This document shows, piece after piece, positions 27,301-35,559 of a stretch of DNA of 36,445 nucleotides. The position numbers and the translations under genes are program-made. Every line of letters starts with the position of its first letter. The first letter of the stretch is position 1. The stretch is taken from positions 2,817 through 39,261 of the forward strand of contig MU602842.1 of assembly GCA_025201865.1 (NCBI GenBank). The letters run 5' to 3'. Under the pieces are notes generated by a model. The model had not been told where the DNA came from. It did not search any database and worked only from the letters and a program-made list of their open reading frames with translations. This DNA comes from Ramicandelaber brevisporus. Taxonomy: Eukaryota; Kickxellomycota; Ramicandelaberales; Ramicandelaberaceae.

Positions 27301-28669
27301 GTGGATGAGTAGAGTCTGTTATGAGAGAGCCGCGGCGGCCAACTCGATTCTGCTGCACAGAGTCCAATGTTCGAATCAGGTCTTGGAACTCAACTGCAGC
27401 TAGGAGCGACTTGCGATGCTGCAGTGCACCAACTTGCATTGCAGCTGCTCTGACAGTTTCAGATGTTACCGATGACGTCGATCTGCGGCTGATGGGCACA
27501 ACGCGCACATGTGACGAGATTCCAGAATGTAAAGAGTGTCCACTGTTGTTGCGGCTAACACTGAGATCAGAAGCCGAATGTTCCGAATCTGAAGAGGCAG
27601 TGATGGCAAGCCGGGGAATGACTGAACTGGGACTGACCGATGAGACGTGCGGTATTCCAGTAATGTTCAGTGGGTCTGTTGGAAGTTGCAGATGTGGATG
27701 CCTTCCGTTCAATGAAACTGATGGAATCGAATGTCGCTGATCATGCTGGTCTGTCACAGTCGCCAAATCCACGCCGAAATACTCGCTTCGTGCCATGTCG
27801 ACTACATCAGTTGGCTGCTGCTGCTGTTGTTCTTGTAGCTGTTCTTGTAGTTGGCTTGACCTTTGCCATCTCAATGCACTTGGTAGATTCGTCAACATGA
27901 CTGATACTACATATGCAATATACATTATGATCATAAACTGGCTGTTTGCCGCCGTGATTTGCTTCCACCAAGCAATCCACACTACCATTAGCAACGTGGC
28001 AATCAAAAATAATACATCTCTCAAAAACTGCACTCTATCCACCGCAAACGGCTTAATCAGCACCATTGTGCCCACAACCACCGAGCTAATGAACGATGCT
28101 GCTCCAATCAATTCGCCCAATGCCAAACCCGCACTGCCTGCTTTCAGCGCACTAAATGTTGTAAACAGGTCAGGCGCGCCATTCCCCAGCGCCAAGAGAG
28201 TGACACCGGCAATGTGCTCGGGAAGACGTAATCCGCGCGCAAGAAAGCCGAGGTTGGGTGAAAAGTAGTCGGATGCAGAGATGCCAACTGCGGTAAAGAG
28301 CCAGCCGAGCCACACTGATCCGACACCAAATGCGACGGGGCGCAGGTTTGGTGAAACATCGCAGTAGTAGAGGTGGAGGTAATGGACGATGCCCGCACCA
28401 GTGTTCTCGCAGTACTTTTGAACAAACTGGCATTGGTCCTCGGCGTCATGAACAGCTCGGCATTCGATCAATGAGGAATCGGGAACAGTCTCGTTCAGAG
28501 TGGACGACACTGGTGTGCGGTCCAAGGCGAAATACACGTTGTATCGTTGCAGTGATAGAGTCGTCGGCCGCGCTGCAGTCCAGCTGGACAATGCTGCTAG
28601 CAGTAGCAACAATGCTGCCGTAGCTGCCCTTGGTGCAAGTGCAGGTGCAGGTGCAAGTGCTAATCTCAT
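27179..28669 (-). CDS. Cation/Ca2+ exchanger, N-terminal half (frame broken near its 3' end)
   Basis: 496 aa from the ATG at 28669 (the codon before is GTG). A signal-peptide-like stretch opens it (about 1-33, LALAPAP...ALLLLLAALSSW). A cysteine pattern typical of plant CCX and animal NCLX exchangers follows (CQFVQKYC...YLHLYYC, about 80-103), then membrane segments and the alpha-1 repeat at about 153-199 with GVTLLALGNGAPDLFTTFSA and GLALGELIGAASFISSVVVG. More membrane helices run to about 260, then a large Ser/Gln-rich loop. The last 14 codons before the TGA lie in the second copy of a 77-bp duplication read in the wrong frame. By family it exchanges Na+ or H+ for Ca2+ across an organelle membrane (Ecm27-like). 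With only one alpha repeat, a half-protein is not expected to transport alone. Confidence 0.8.
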   Translation of the reverse strand: MRLALAPAPALAPRAATAALLLLLAALSSWTAARPTTLSLQRYNVYFALDRTPVSSTLNETVPDSSLIECRAVHDAEDQCQFVQKYCENTGAGIVHYLHLYYCDVSPNLRPVAFGVGSVWLGWLFTAVGISASDYFSPNLGFLARGLRLPEHIAGVTLLALGNGAPDLFTTFSALKAGSAGLALGELIGAASFISSVVVGTMVLIKPFAVDRVQFLRDVLFLIATLLMVVWIAWWKQITAANSQFMIIMYIAYVVSVMLTNLPSALRWQRSSQLQEQLQEQQQQQPTDVVDMARSEYFGVDLATVTDQHDQRHSIPSVSLNGRHPHLQLPTDPLNITGIPHVSSVSPSSVIPRLAITASSDSEHSASDLSVSRNNSGHSLHSGISSHVRVVPISRRSTSSVTSETVRAAAMQVGALQHRKSLLAAVEFQDLIRTLDSVQQNRVGRRGSLITDSTHPLHANTASAAATDSRLTPRRARSISVLGMLTLLLLQQQTAD

Positions 28670-29107
28670 CACGTTCAGGCAAGATGAGCGACCAACAAAA
28701 GGAGAGAGCCAGTTGTTTCAGCACGAGGTGAAAAAGAAAATCGACAACACAAGGATGCACAAAACGTGGGAGGAGCGGGGGAGGAAGGTGGTGATAGTGA
28801 TTGTGGATAACAAAAGAAAAGAAAAAAAACTGACGAGCACGTTTCGAAGCAAAAGAGTTGGATTGAAGGTTCCAAAAATCATGCGAGCATTGTATATGAG
28901 GCAATCCAGCGCCAAGCAACAGCAGCAGCCTCCAGTCCCCCGCGTCCTGAAACCAATGGAAGCTTGGCGGCCTTCCTTCGTCCTTCTTCCGTAAAAAAAG
29001 TCCGCCATCGGATATTTTTAATGGCTGTTCCTTTTGTGTATTATACGTATTTTATTGAAAAAAGTAAGAAAGAAGATGGTGATTTGAGTGGTCTATTGAT
29101 TATGTCA
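28670..29107. other. Intergenic region upstream of the exchanger
   Basis: 438 bases between the exchanger start and the uS8m stop. TTTATT at 29051-29056 (AATAAA on the minus strand) is the probable uS8m poly(A) signal, 52 bases past its stop. The rest is purine-rich on the plus strand, i.e. CT-rich leader of the exchanger. Open frames here are shadows or low-complexity. Confidence 0.45.
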
Positions 29108-29569
29108 TTATTTGACACGGCAAAGCACCATTCCACCGACATCATAGCGCAATGCCTCGTGCAGTTCCATAACACCCTTTGGCGTGCTCAAAATGATCAC
29201 TTCGCCCGGCTGCAATGGCTTAAAAATGCCTGATCTGTAGCCCGATGCAATTGCACGCAATTCTGGCACCGATGCATTCAGTTTCCGCGATGGTTTGCTG
29301 ACTGCCGACATTGACCGCAGCACTGGTTTGTCTTCGCGATATTTGAGCTGCAGCCACAGTCTCCGCGTAGCAATGTTTTCCTGCGTGGTTGGAGTGTAGC
29401 TGGTGTCGGGACTGTGGTGATCACCGCGGACGACTGCTGAAATGAGACCCTGGCGGAACAGAATGCGGGAAACTGCAAGGTTCATTTTGTTCTCGGGAAT
29501 GGCGATACGAAGCAGGCGGGCACGGAACCCATTCTGTACTCGAGCGCACAGGTCGTGAACGCAGACCAT
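29108..29569 (-). CDS. MRPS8: Mitochondrial small-subunit ribosomal protein uS8m
   Basis: 153 aa from the ATG at 29569; the frame extends four codons further but opens at TTG. The sequence follows yeast Mrps8 closely in length and order: start MVCVHDLCARVQNGFRARL, then ISAVVRGDH, the block NIATRRLWLQLKYREDKPVL, SKPSRKLNASV, GIFKPLQPGEVIILSTPKG and the end GGMVLCRVK. uS8 binds the central domain of small-subunit rRNA early in assembly; this version works in the mitochondrial ribosome. No obvious presequence is visible, as in the yeast protein. Divergent from SmB with 202 bases between ATGs. Confidence 0.93.
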   Translation of the reverse strand: MVCVHDLCARVQNGFRARLLRIAIPENKMNLAVSRILFRQGLISAVVRGDHHSPDTSYTPTTQENIATRRLWLQLKYREDKPVLRSMSAVSKPSRKLNASVPELRAIASGYRSGIFKPLQPGEVIILSTPKGVMELHEALRYDVGGMVLCRVK

Positions 29570-29771
29570 CGTTGATTGCAATGAAAGGAAACCGCGAGGT
29601 TGATCAAGCTGCTGTGTTGGTTAGTTTTTTGGTATTTTTTGGAGGCAAACTCGGTTGAGATCTGGCTCTTCAATCAAGCACATCGCACACACACACACAC
29701 ACATACAAAACGCAAACGCAAACATAATCGTAACAACAACAACAACAGCAACAACAACTACAAGATAAGGA
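29570..29771. promoter_or_regulatory. Bidirectional promoter, uS8m / SmB
   Basis: 202 bases lie between the two ATGs. It includes a (CA)9 run at 29686-29703 and an AAC-rich stretch at about 29729-29760 directly before the SmB ATG. No TATA box was recognised. Both genes are constitutive housekeeping genes, so shared control is plausible but inferred. Confidence 0.45.
29686..29703. repeat. (CA)9 microsatellite
   Basis: A perfect dinucleotide run in the uS8m/SmB promoter. Confidence 0.85.
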
Positions 29772-30767
29772 ATGAGTACGCGGAGACAAGGCGGGACGCG
29801 TATGACGTCGCTGCTCAACTGTATAGTGCAGGTTATCTTGAATGATACGCGCATAATGACGGGCCAGCTACTGGCGTTTGATCGCCACATGAACCTGGTG
29901 ATTGCCGACACGCAGGAATCCAGAGTCACCAAGGCTGGTGCTGCCAGACAAAGGGCGGCCGCTGCAAAGTCTGCCAAGGCGGCAACTTCATCGGCTATGG
30001 ATATTGTTGATGATGTGGGCGAGAGCAGTGCGGATTCGGCGACTGGCGCAGATAGCGGCGAGGTGAAGCGAACATTGGGCATGATCATTTTGAGAGGCGA
30101 GCACATTGTATCATTGACGGTGATTAGTCCTCCACCGGCAGATCCAGCCAAACAGAAGACCAGACTTGGCCAATATAAGACTAGCACAGCAGGTGCAGGT
30201 ACAGTGCGTCCTCTTGGCCGAGGATTGGCACAAGCTCAGCAGCCACCACAGCCTCCCCCCGGTGCGCTTTCAGCACCGGTTCGTGGAGTTGGTGGACCTG
30301 CTCCCGGTGCCATGAAACCATCTCCATCGCCATTTCAGCCTCATCCAGCTGGACCTCCGATGCACTCACAGCCACTCACTGGGATGCAGCCGTCGTCACA
30401 GCAGCAGCAGCCACCGATTGTACCGTTTGTTCCAGCCGCAGCAGCAGCAGCTCCACCCAGTGCCACATCAATGCCAACTCGTCCAGCGCCGCAAGGCTAC
30501 ACCCAGACCTCGTCCCATCACATGCCATATCAGCCGCCAATGATGCAGCAGCATCCACCTGGATATCCTGGCATGGGCGGTGCTCCACAGCCTCCCATCG
30601 TGCCATTTTCAGCACCTTCATCTGGCTACGAACAGCACAGTCAACACAGCGAAGCTGCAGCAGGAATGCGAACTACTCAACAGTATTACCCACCACAAGG
30701 CGGACGTGGTCGAGGTGGGCATCGCGGAGGCAGCCGTGGTCGCGGCCGTGGACGCGGTGGATATTAA
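29772..30767 (+). CDS. SMB1: Small nuclear ribonucleoprotein SmB/B'
   Basis: 331 aa, one exon, ATG at 29772. The Sm1 motif is at about 16-46 (IVQVILNDTRIMTGQLLAFD, then RHMNLVIAD). The Sm2 motif is at about 100-117 (RTLGMIILRGEHIVSLTVI). The C-terminal tail (about 120-331) is Pro/Gln/Met-rich with PPGYPGMGG-type stretches and ends in Arg-Gly repeats (GGRGRGGHRGGSRGRGRG), as in SmB. The Sm1-Sm2 linker holds about 50 residues with Ala/Lys and acidic parts, longer than in yeast or human. SmB is one of the seven proteins of the Sm ring on U1, U2, U4 and U5 snRNAs, needed for splicing. An AATAAA lies at 30781, 14 bases past the stop. Confidence 0.93.
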   Translation: MSTRRQGGTRMTSLLNCIVQVILNDTRIMTGQLLAFDRHMNLVIADTQESRVTKAGAARQRAAAAKSAKAATSSAMDIVDDVGESSADSATGADSGEVKRTLGMIILRGEHIVSLTVISPPPADPAKQKTRLGQYKTSTAGAGTVRPLGRGLAQAQQPPQPPPGALSAPVRGVGGPAPGAMKPSPSPFQPHPAGPPMHSQPLTGMQPSSQQQQPPIVPFVPAAAAAAPPSATSMPTRPAPQGYTQTSSHHMPYQPPMMQQHPPGYPGMGGAPQPPIVPFSAPSSGYEQHSQHSEAAAGMRTTQQYYPPQGGRGRGGHRGGSRGRGRGRGGY

Positions 30768-30832
30768 ATCCTTTAAATTAAATAAAAAACGACAAATGTA
30801 GTAGTTTAAAATTGTATCTTTTTAAAGTGATT

Positions 30833-31333
30833 CTACTCTTCGACAATGTCGATGATTTGCTCAAATTTCGGCATCTGGACTGTGATGATATAGATTTTCT
30901 TAAATGATCTTTGAGCCATTTTGAACAGGATACGGGCGAGATCAACAGTTGGTACAATCATCTTGCTATGCTTTCCAGTTTCTTCGCACCAAAGATTCAT
31001 AGTGTTGTTATTCTGACAGATGAACAGCATTTCATACTTCTTATAGTTTACATTGGCTATTTGAACCAAATCGCTGACCTCGAGGCTAATCTCAGTACGA
31101 ACATTTGTGATCAAATTGCAAAAATCGAACTTGAGGTACATGGTCGATAAAATCGAGCCATCTTTTGCTTGTGAAAGGTGAACGTGCGATGTAAAATCGA
31201 TGACTTCATGGCGCTCACCCTCAATGAAGATGATGTCTTCTTCGAGCAAGTCATATGCTGTTCGATGCAGGCTATATAATGGGTAATTTTTCACGATGAT
31301 ATCACCGTTGCAAAGAACGAATTTAGTTTGCAT
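30833..31333 (-). CDS. Unknown protein, candidate eIF5A/Hex1-fold (first of a tandem pair)
   Basis: 166 aa, ATG at 31333. It is clearly related to the next gene (31813-32355): both open with a short strand ending NGD(I/V)(I/V)V, then Y-S-L-x-R-T, then a strand-turn-strand unit. Here that unit is EEDIIFIEGERHEVIDF, which resembles the N-terminal KOW-like barrel of eIF5A (GDxVxIxGxPxKIxxx). A YLKFDFCNLIT strand and a second all-beta part ending KKIYIITVQ match the order of the eIF5A OB-like C-terminal domain. The hypusine loop (T-G-K-H-G) is not conserved, though a Lys-Asp-Gly (K57-G59) lies at about the right place. Hex1, the Woronin-body protein, is an eIF5A relative lacking hypusine. The fold call is inference from pattern and could be wrong. 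The AT-rich coding differs from its neighbours. Confidence 0.5.
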   Translation of the reverse strand: MQTKFVLCNGDIIVKNYPLYSLHRTAYDLLEEDIIFIEGERHEVIDFTSHVHLSQAKDGSILSTMYLKFDFCNLITNVRTEISLEVSDLVQIANVNYKKYEMLFICQNNNTMNLWCEETGKHSKMIVPTVDLARILFKMAQRSFKKIYIITVQMPKFEQIIDIVEE

Positions 31334-31740
31334 GTGTTTTGTTTACGTGCTTTGTTTGATATTGTTATTGTTCACTAATCAGTGTGTTGGTTTGTGAACT
31401 TGATTGCAGTGTTTTGACGGATAAAGGTGAGAGAGCTGCAGCTGCGGTTCAAAAAGCGTTCGATAGCGGACAAAGAAAATGTAGTGTACGTCACATGCTG
31501 CGAACTTCCCATTGTGAGCTACTTAAGAAACACAAAGAAAAAAATCAATGAATGAACAAAACAAAGAGCTAGAGTGCTAGTAGAAAACACCCACACTGTG
31601 ACCACGTCATAAATGTGGCCATTATTTTTCGATTCGGAGGTACGATGTCCGCCTCCTCTACAGTCAAAGACTGAATCAAAAACAAAAGCAGCTACCATGA
31701 CCAGAGGAGTGTGTTCTAATTAGTGCTAGGAGTAGCTACA

Positions 31741-31783
<43 letters not shown>

Positions 31784-31812
31784 GGATGATTTAAAAAGAA
31801 TTTTATAGGTTT
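31334..31812. other. Intergenic region between the tandem unknown genes
   Basis: It is the promoter of the first unknown gene (ATG 31333) and 3' region of the second. Two ATTGTT hexamers abut at 31361-31372, 28-39 bases upstream of the ATG. An ACGTCA element lies in the stretch ACCACGTCATAA near 31600-31612. A GGAGG/CCTCC inverted repeat lies at 31636-31640 and 31652-31656. A (GA)16 run is at 31747-31778. No gene is supported. Confidence 0.45.
31747..31778. repeat. (GA)16 microsatellite
   Basis: A perfect dinucleotide run just past the stop codon of the second unknown gene (minus strand). Confidence 0.9.
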
Positions 31813-32355
31813 TTACCACGGACAAAGTGCTCTGGTGTCAAGAACAGCGCCGTTGTTGTATCCGAACATGTCAATGATCGATTCATTGCCTCGAAACTTC
31901 AGCAGGACAACGTGAGTCTCATAGTTTTCTTGATCGAGCATCTTGTTCACGGCTCGAAGGAAATGACGATTGGACACTGTGAGACGACGGTATGTGCTCG
32001 TCTTGATGCATTTGGTTCCAATGGTGCCATACTTTGTATTCAGGTAGGCAACTGTGTAGAAGGAAAACTGTGGCTTGACCAACTCGAGGAACATTTTTGG
32101 CTTGAAATCATGCGAGAAAACTTCCTTTGTGGCCGTGCTACACATTTCAACCCTGAAGGCTGCAGGAGCTGGAGCTGTTGTAGTCACCGTCGACGTTGTC
32201 AAAACAATCGGTTCGATACTTAAAATCTTGTGGGGATCGTTGTAGTAAACATAATCACCTACACGGAGCCTATCGACAGTGCGATACAGCGAGTAGTTAT
32301 CAGGTCGTACATGTACAACAACATCGCCGTTATCCAACTCGATCTTCTTCTCCAT
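31813..32355 (-). CDS. Unknown protein, candidate eIF5A/Hex1-fold (second of a tandem pair)
   Basis: 180 aa, ATG at 32355. It is a paralogue of the gene at 30833-31333, same strand, 479 bases apart. RVGDYVYYNDPHKILSIEP (about 31-49) closely resembles the eIF5A/Hex1 first-domain signature (h-G-D-x-V-x-x-x-x-x-P-x-K-I). A Thr/Ala/Pro loop replaces the hypusine loop, with no lysine at all. FRVEMCSTATKEVFSHDFKP then matches the eIF5A strand K-V-H...F-T-G-K-K-Y-E-D. The second half (YRRLTV...FLRAVNKML, HVVLLKFRGNESIIDM) has the order of the eIF5A/Hex1 C-terminal OB-like domain. A short extra tail follows. It is unlikely to act in translation elongation like eIF5A, lacking the modified lysine; a structural, self-assembling role like Hex1 is one possibility. 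Family assignment is inferred. Confidence 0.5.
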   Translation of the reverse strand: MEKKIELDNGDVVVHVRPDNYSLYRTVDRLRVGDYVYYNDPHKILSIEPIVLTTSTVTTTAPAPAAFRVEMCSTATKEVFSHDFKPKMFLELVKPQFSFYTVAYLNTKYGTIGTKCIKTSTYRRLTVSNRHFLRAVNKMLDQENYETHVVLLKFRGNESIIDMFGYNNGAVLDTRALCPW

Positions 32356-32513
32356 GTTTGTGGTTTTCTCTTTCTTTCGGTACTTTCTTTTTCTATTCTG
32401 AATACAACAGGTTGTTTGGTAGGGTCAAGTTGTGTGCCGTCAACTGAGTGACCAAGCCATGGACGCTAGAAATGTGAGTCGAAGCCCGAATACCAGGAAC
32501 GTGGGATAAATCA

Positions 32514-32535
32514 TTCATTGTGGCGATACAATGAA
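32514..32535. repeat. Inverted repeat, 8-bp arms
   Basis: TTCATTGT (32514-32521) and ACAATGAA (32528-32535) are separated by 6 bases. Each arm carries a CATTGT core, so it could be a paired protein-binding site rather than an RNA hairpin. Confidence 0.7.
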
Positions 32536-32590
32536 ATTTTTGTTAAGGAACCGACAAAACGTGTGACTTAGTCATTCAAAAGCAGGCGCT

Positions 32591-32614
32591 ATCATTCTCG
32601 CCGCAGAGAATGAT
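32591..32614. repeat. Inverted repeat, 9-bp arms
   Basis: ATCATTCTC (32591-32599) and GAGAATGAT (32606-32614) are perfect complements with a 6-base loop (GCCGCA). It lies about 235 bases upstream of the ATG at 32355. Confidence 0.75.
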
Positions 32615-33047
32615 TTTCGTCATTGTGTTCTAGATCACAAAGACAATGAAGGTAAAACAAAGAAAGAAAGAAAAAAAGAAAGAAAAATGAGAAGTACACA
32701 CGCGTCAATGCCTCAGCTAGCGGCTGAGCACACGTCATTGTTGTTGGACTATCGTTCAATATTGACTAGCCTTTTCTCGCAGCTGTTCCGATAAACAATG
32801 GAGACACTCCTGGTGACATGTCATCTCGCCTTTAAAATAAAATCACCCTGTTGATAAAAGGATTATTAAAGTTTGTAGTGTATGGAAAGGGTAATGTATT
32901 TAATAATGACTGCTTCACTTTGACTATCGCTGATAATATTCTCGCTTTGGGTGAGGTTTAGAAAGGATGAGGAGTAAAATAAAAAATAAAAAATATGAAA
33001 ACGTAACAAATGTTGTATCTGGAAGGGTCGGGAATATATTATAGTGT

Positions 33048-34220
33048 TTAAGCACCTTCATCAATGTTGGCGCGATTAGATAGGATTAAATCTTTCATAG
33101 TGCCATACACAAAGAATGTCGCTGCAGCCGTTGGTCCAGACTTGATCAATCCCGGCACAAGTCCTTTAAACAGCCCCAAGACCGATTCGTGTCTGATAAT
33201 CTGCCTTGCCGTTGTCCATGCACTTCGCGAGTATCGAGGCACGGCCGCGTCTGCGTACAATTTCCTCGAGGGACCTTGCACCTGTAGTCGTTTTCGAACA
33301 GTGTCCAGCGGGAATACTAGTGTTTTGCTGACCAGTCCAGCCATTCCACCAGCAACCGCATCGGTGTATGCAATGACCGATTGGCTTTGTTTACCAGCTG
33401 CACTCTCGTCTGTATTGAATGCTTGTTGGAGTCTCTGTTTGAAGAATCGCTGAGTGGCAAACACGCATCCCATATACGGTAGAATCTGAACCACAGCTGT
33501 CATTGCACCGCGATAAAAGCCAGAGATACCCTCGTGAGTCCAAATCTGGCGACATGCGTCCATTAGCCCAGAATAAGCCGCATTATGTCGATGTTGAGCC
33601 GCAAATCTTGTTCGTAGCAAGTCAAATGGATATGTAGCCAGTGATCCCACCGATCCCGCCACTGCACCGCTGATAAACGACTGAACTGATGGTGGTACTG
33701 TGTCAGAGATGTACTGGGCTTGCAGCTTGTCCATCGCATCCACCGCTGTAAACTGAACTGCGCTGTATATCAGGTATAGATACTCGGCTGACAGGTTGCC
33801 TTTCCACAAAGCCCGAATACCCTCCGCTCTAACCAGCTCAGCGCCACTGCGAAACATGCTGTGTGGGCTGCCCAGCTTCCAGCCATGACTGACATCGAGC
33901 TGCAATCTAATCTTGATGACATCGAGAGGTGCAATGACAAAGCGAGATACTACGCCGGCAGTGGCACCACACAGTGCGTTCTCCCACGGTCGAAGACCCA
34001 GAATTGCTGCTGTAGCTGCTGTCGCTGTCGTTGTTGTTGCGTGGGCTGACTTGAGTGGGCGAGAGTGGCGATCTTGGTACTGAATCTGAGCCTGATCTTT
34101 CCACCTGGTGTCTTCCTGAGGCTCGATCAGAAAGCCAGCGCCATTATTGTTGCTGCTGCCTTCCAGCCTGCCGTCGCTGCTGTTGCTGTTGCTGTTGGAC
34201 TGTATGAGATTACTGGCCAT
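33048..34220 (-). CDS. TPC1: Mitochondrial carrier, thiamine pyrophosphate carrier type
   Basis: 390 aa from the ATG at 34220. An in-frame ATG at 34337 would add 39 residues but would lie only a few bases from the predicted transcription start. After a Ser/Asn/Thr-rich N-terminus (about 1-75), three carrier repeats each hold the signature: PLDVIKIRLQ (98-107), YPFDLLRTRF (197-206) and FPLDTVRKRLQ (304-314). The typical G-x-x-x-G helices (CGATAGVVSRFVIAPLD, SGAVAGSVGSLATYPFD, AGGMAGLVSKTLVFPLD) and aromatic-Gly motifs (GIRALWKGN, GISGFYRGA, VLGLFKGLVPG) are present. The signature set best matches yeast Tpc1 / human SLC25A19, which import thiamine pyrophosphate across the inner membrane. Substrate is inferred from resemblance. 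The usual length is about 314-320, the excess being the N-terminus. Confidence 0.82.
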   Translation of the reverse strand: MASNLIQSNSNSNSSDGRLEGSSNNNGAGFLIEPQEDTRWKDQAQIQYQDRHSRPLKSAHATTTTATAATAAILGLRPWENALCGATAGVVSRFVIAPLDVIKIRLQLDVSHGWKLGSPHSMFRSGAELVRAEGIRALWKGNLSAEYLYLIYSAVQFTAVDAMDKLQAQYISDTVPPSVQSFISGAVAGSVGSLATYPFDLLRTRFAAQHRHNAAYSGLMDACRQIWTHEGISGFYRGAMTAVVQILPYMGCVFATQRFFKQRLQQAFNTDESAAGKQSQSVIAYTDAVAGGMAGLVSKTLVFPLDTVRKRLQVQGPSRKLYADAAVPRYSRSAWTTARQIIRHESVLGLFKGLVPGLIKSGPTAAATFFVYGTMKDLILSNRANIDEGA

Positions 34221-34370
34221 TTCAAATAATAAGTAAACAGTTGGTTTCGGTGTGAGTAGTGTGTAAAAACAGAGTAGTGAACTTTGTTTATCAACACTAT
34301 GGAGGAAGCCACCATTCCAAGGTTTCGGCTCTGTCATTTGTACGCATTCCACACGTACTCATTAGCTGTT

Positions 34371-34385
34371 GATATATATAAAAGG
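34371..34385. promoter_or_regulatory. TATA-like element upstream of the carrier gene
   Basis: GATATATATAAAAGG on the plus strand, CCTTTTATATATATC on the minus. It lies about 151 bases upstream of the carrier ATG at 34220 and about 35 bases upstream of the alternative ATG at 34337. Transcription starting about 30 bases downstream favours the 34220 start. The core is palindromic, so plus-strand use is possible. Confidence 0.45.
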
Positions 34386-34398
34386 TGATGTTTTTTAA

Positions 34399-34426
34399 AG
34401 GAATATAATCTTACTGTTGACTTTGG
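34399..34426. repeat. 28-bp direct repeat, copy A (fragment of the Tim9-like gene tail)
   Basis: Identical to 36374-36401. On the minus strand it reads the last four codons (QSQQ), the TAA stop and the first 3'-UTR bases of the Tim9-like gene at the window's right end. Upstream of this, the match with that gene fades at once, so only a tail fragment is present. Confidence 0.85.
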
Positions 34427-35272
34427 ATGGCCAACGACAGCAAGCAAGAGGTGGGGGAGAAAGAGAGACTGAACACCACGCCAGCTTCACCTTCATCAGC
34501 CAGCACGCTGTTAGGAATGTGCTTTTCTCAGTGCCATCACAAGAGCTTCTTTCAGTATACGAGCACATGACACTGCTGTGTATGCTTTCATACCCATTGT
34601 CACCTCAACATTCTACCAGCCGAGGTGCAGTGTAAAGAGTTGCGCACTGTGCAAAGATGCCACATTTAATGTATCTCAGTCCAAAGTGGCACGCTTGTTT
34701 TAACAGCTGTGTATTTCTCAATGTCAGTGATAATGTAAGGGAACATACCTTGCTTAATAATATGCAATATGATGCCACATTCATCACCATGAGCTCTTAT
34801 TTGTGTTCCCAGTGATCAGCTTGGGGAGAGAGGTGAGGTGAGCATGAGAAGTTGCAGCCGTATTCTCAAGTTGCTGACGTAGTGCTGCACAATCTGAGAA
34901 GCATGTAACCAGCCCGATCGTGAGCGACTCCTCGCCGTTATCTCATCTTCTTCGCTGCAACGGCAGCAGCAATAGCCAGCCGATGTGAATGAGAACTCGG
35001 CTCCTGTTACTGCTACAGATTCAAGGTTGTTCTCACTGCTGACAGTGTCTTGCAGATACGGCGCCGCTTCGTATTATATTGCTTCTATTCACTTATGTGA
35101 TGTACGTGATGTACGTGGCCTCAGTGAACAAATTCATTACTGGGAGCTGGGTCGGCGGCAGGCAGAACACCCTCACACATCACGGTTGGGGTAGACATAC
35201 TGATGATAGGAGTAAAAACTTGAGAGAGGAGAACTTGACGAGAGTCAAGCTTACTGGAGACTGGGGAAGACA

Positions 35273-35540
35273 GTAAGCATCAATATATCAAATGCTTGAT
35301 GCTGGCACAAGCCGCTTCCAGCGCTCTCGCTTCAATATTCTCATCCAACAGAACCCTTTCTCTATCTCTTTTTTTGTTATTGTTATTTTGACCCTGTCAG
35401 CTTCACACCTTGCTTTTTTTTTGCACCTCAACAGCTCTCTTCTACAGATATCACCTCATCATAATCTCAACACTTGACAACCAACATCGTCGCGTAGCAC
35501 ATTCTTTAATACTAACAACACCTCTTTCCTCCAAACGCAG
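35273..35540 (+). other. Possible 5'-UTR intron of the secreted-protein gene
   Basis: A perfect TACTAAC branch point at 35510-35516 is followed by a CT-rich stretch and a GCAG acceptor at 35537-35540, with 24 bases from the branch A to the final G. The nearest good upstream donor is GTAAGC at 35273, giving a 268-base intron, close to the 274-base intron of the proteasome gene. The acceptor is 19 bases before the ATG at 35560. The donor choice is uncertain. Confidence 0.5.
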
Positions 35541-35547
35541 CAGTTTG
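35533..35547. repeat. 15-bp direct repeat flanking the secreted gene, copy 1
   Basis: AAACGCAGCAGTTTG, identical to 35853-35867. This copy spans the presumed intron acceptor and the first bases of the coding exon, ending 12 bases before the ATG. Confidence 0.8.
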
Positions 35548-35559
35548 ACAAAGTTGATC

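Larger units (their letters stand above)
32356..33047. other. Intergenic region with hairpins and CATTGT motifs
   Basis: 692 bases upstream of the second unknown gene and downstream of the carrier gene. It holds six CATTGT/ACAATG hexamers (32516-32521, 32528-32533, 32621-32626, 32643-32648, 32736-32741, 32795-32800) and two short perfect inverted repeats. No open frame is convincing. Confidence 0.6.
34221..35559. other. 1.3-kb region between the carrier and secreted-protein genes
   Basis: It holds the carrier promoter/leader (to about 34385), a 28-bp repeat (34399-34426), and the presumed promoter, leader and 5'-UTR intron of the secreted-protein gene. All open frames are short and without recognisable features. 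Confidence 0.5.
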
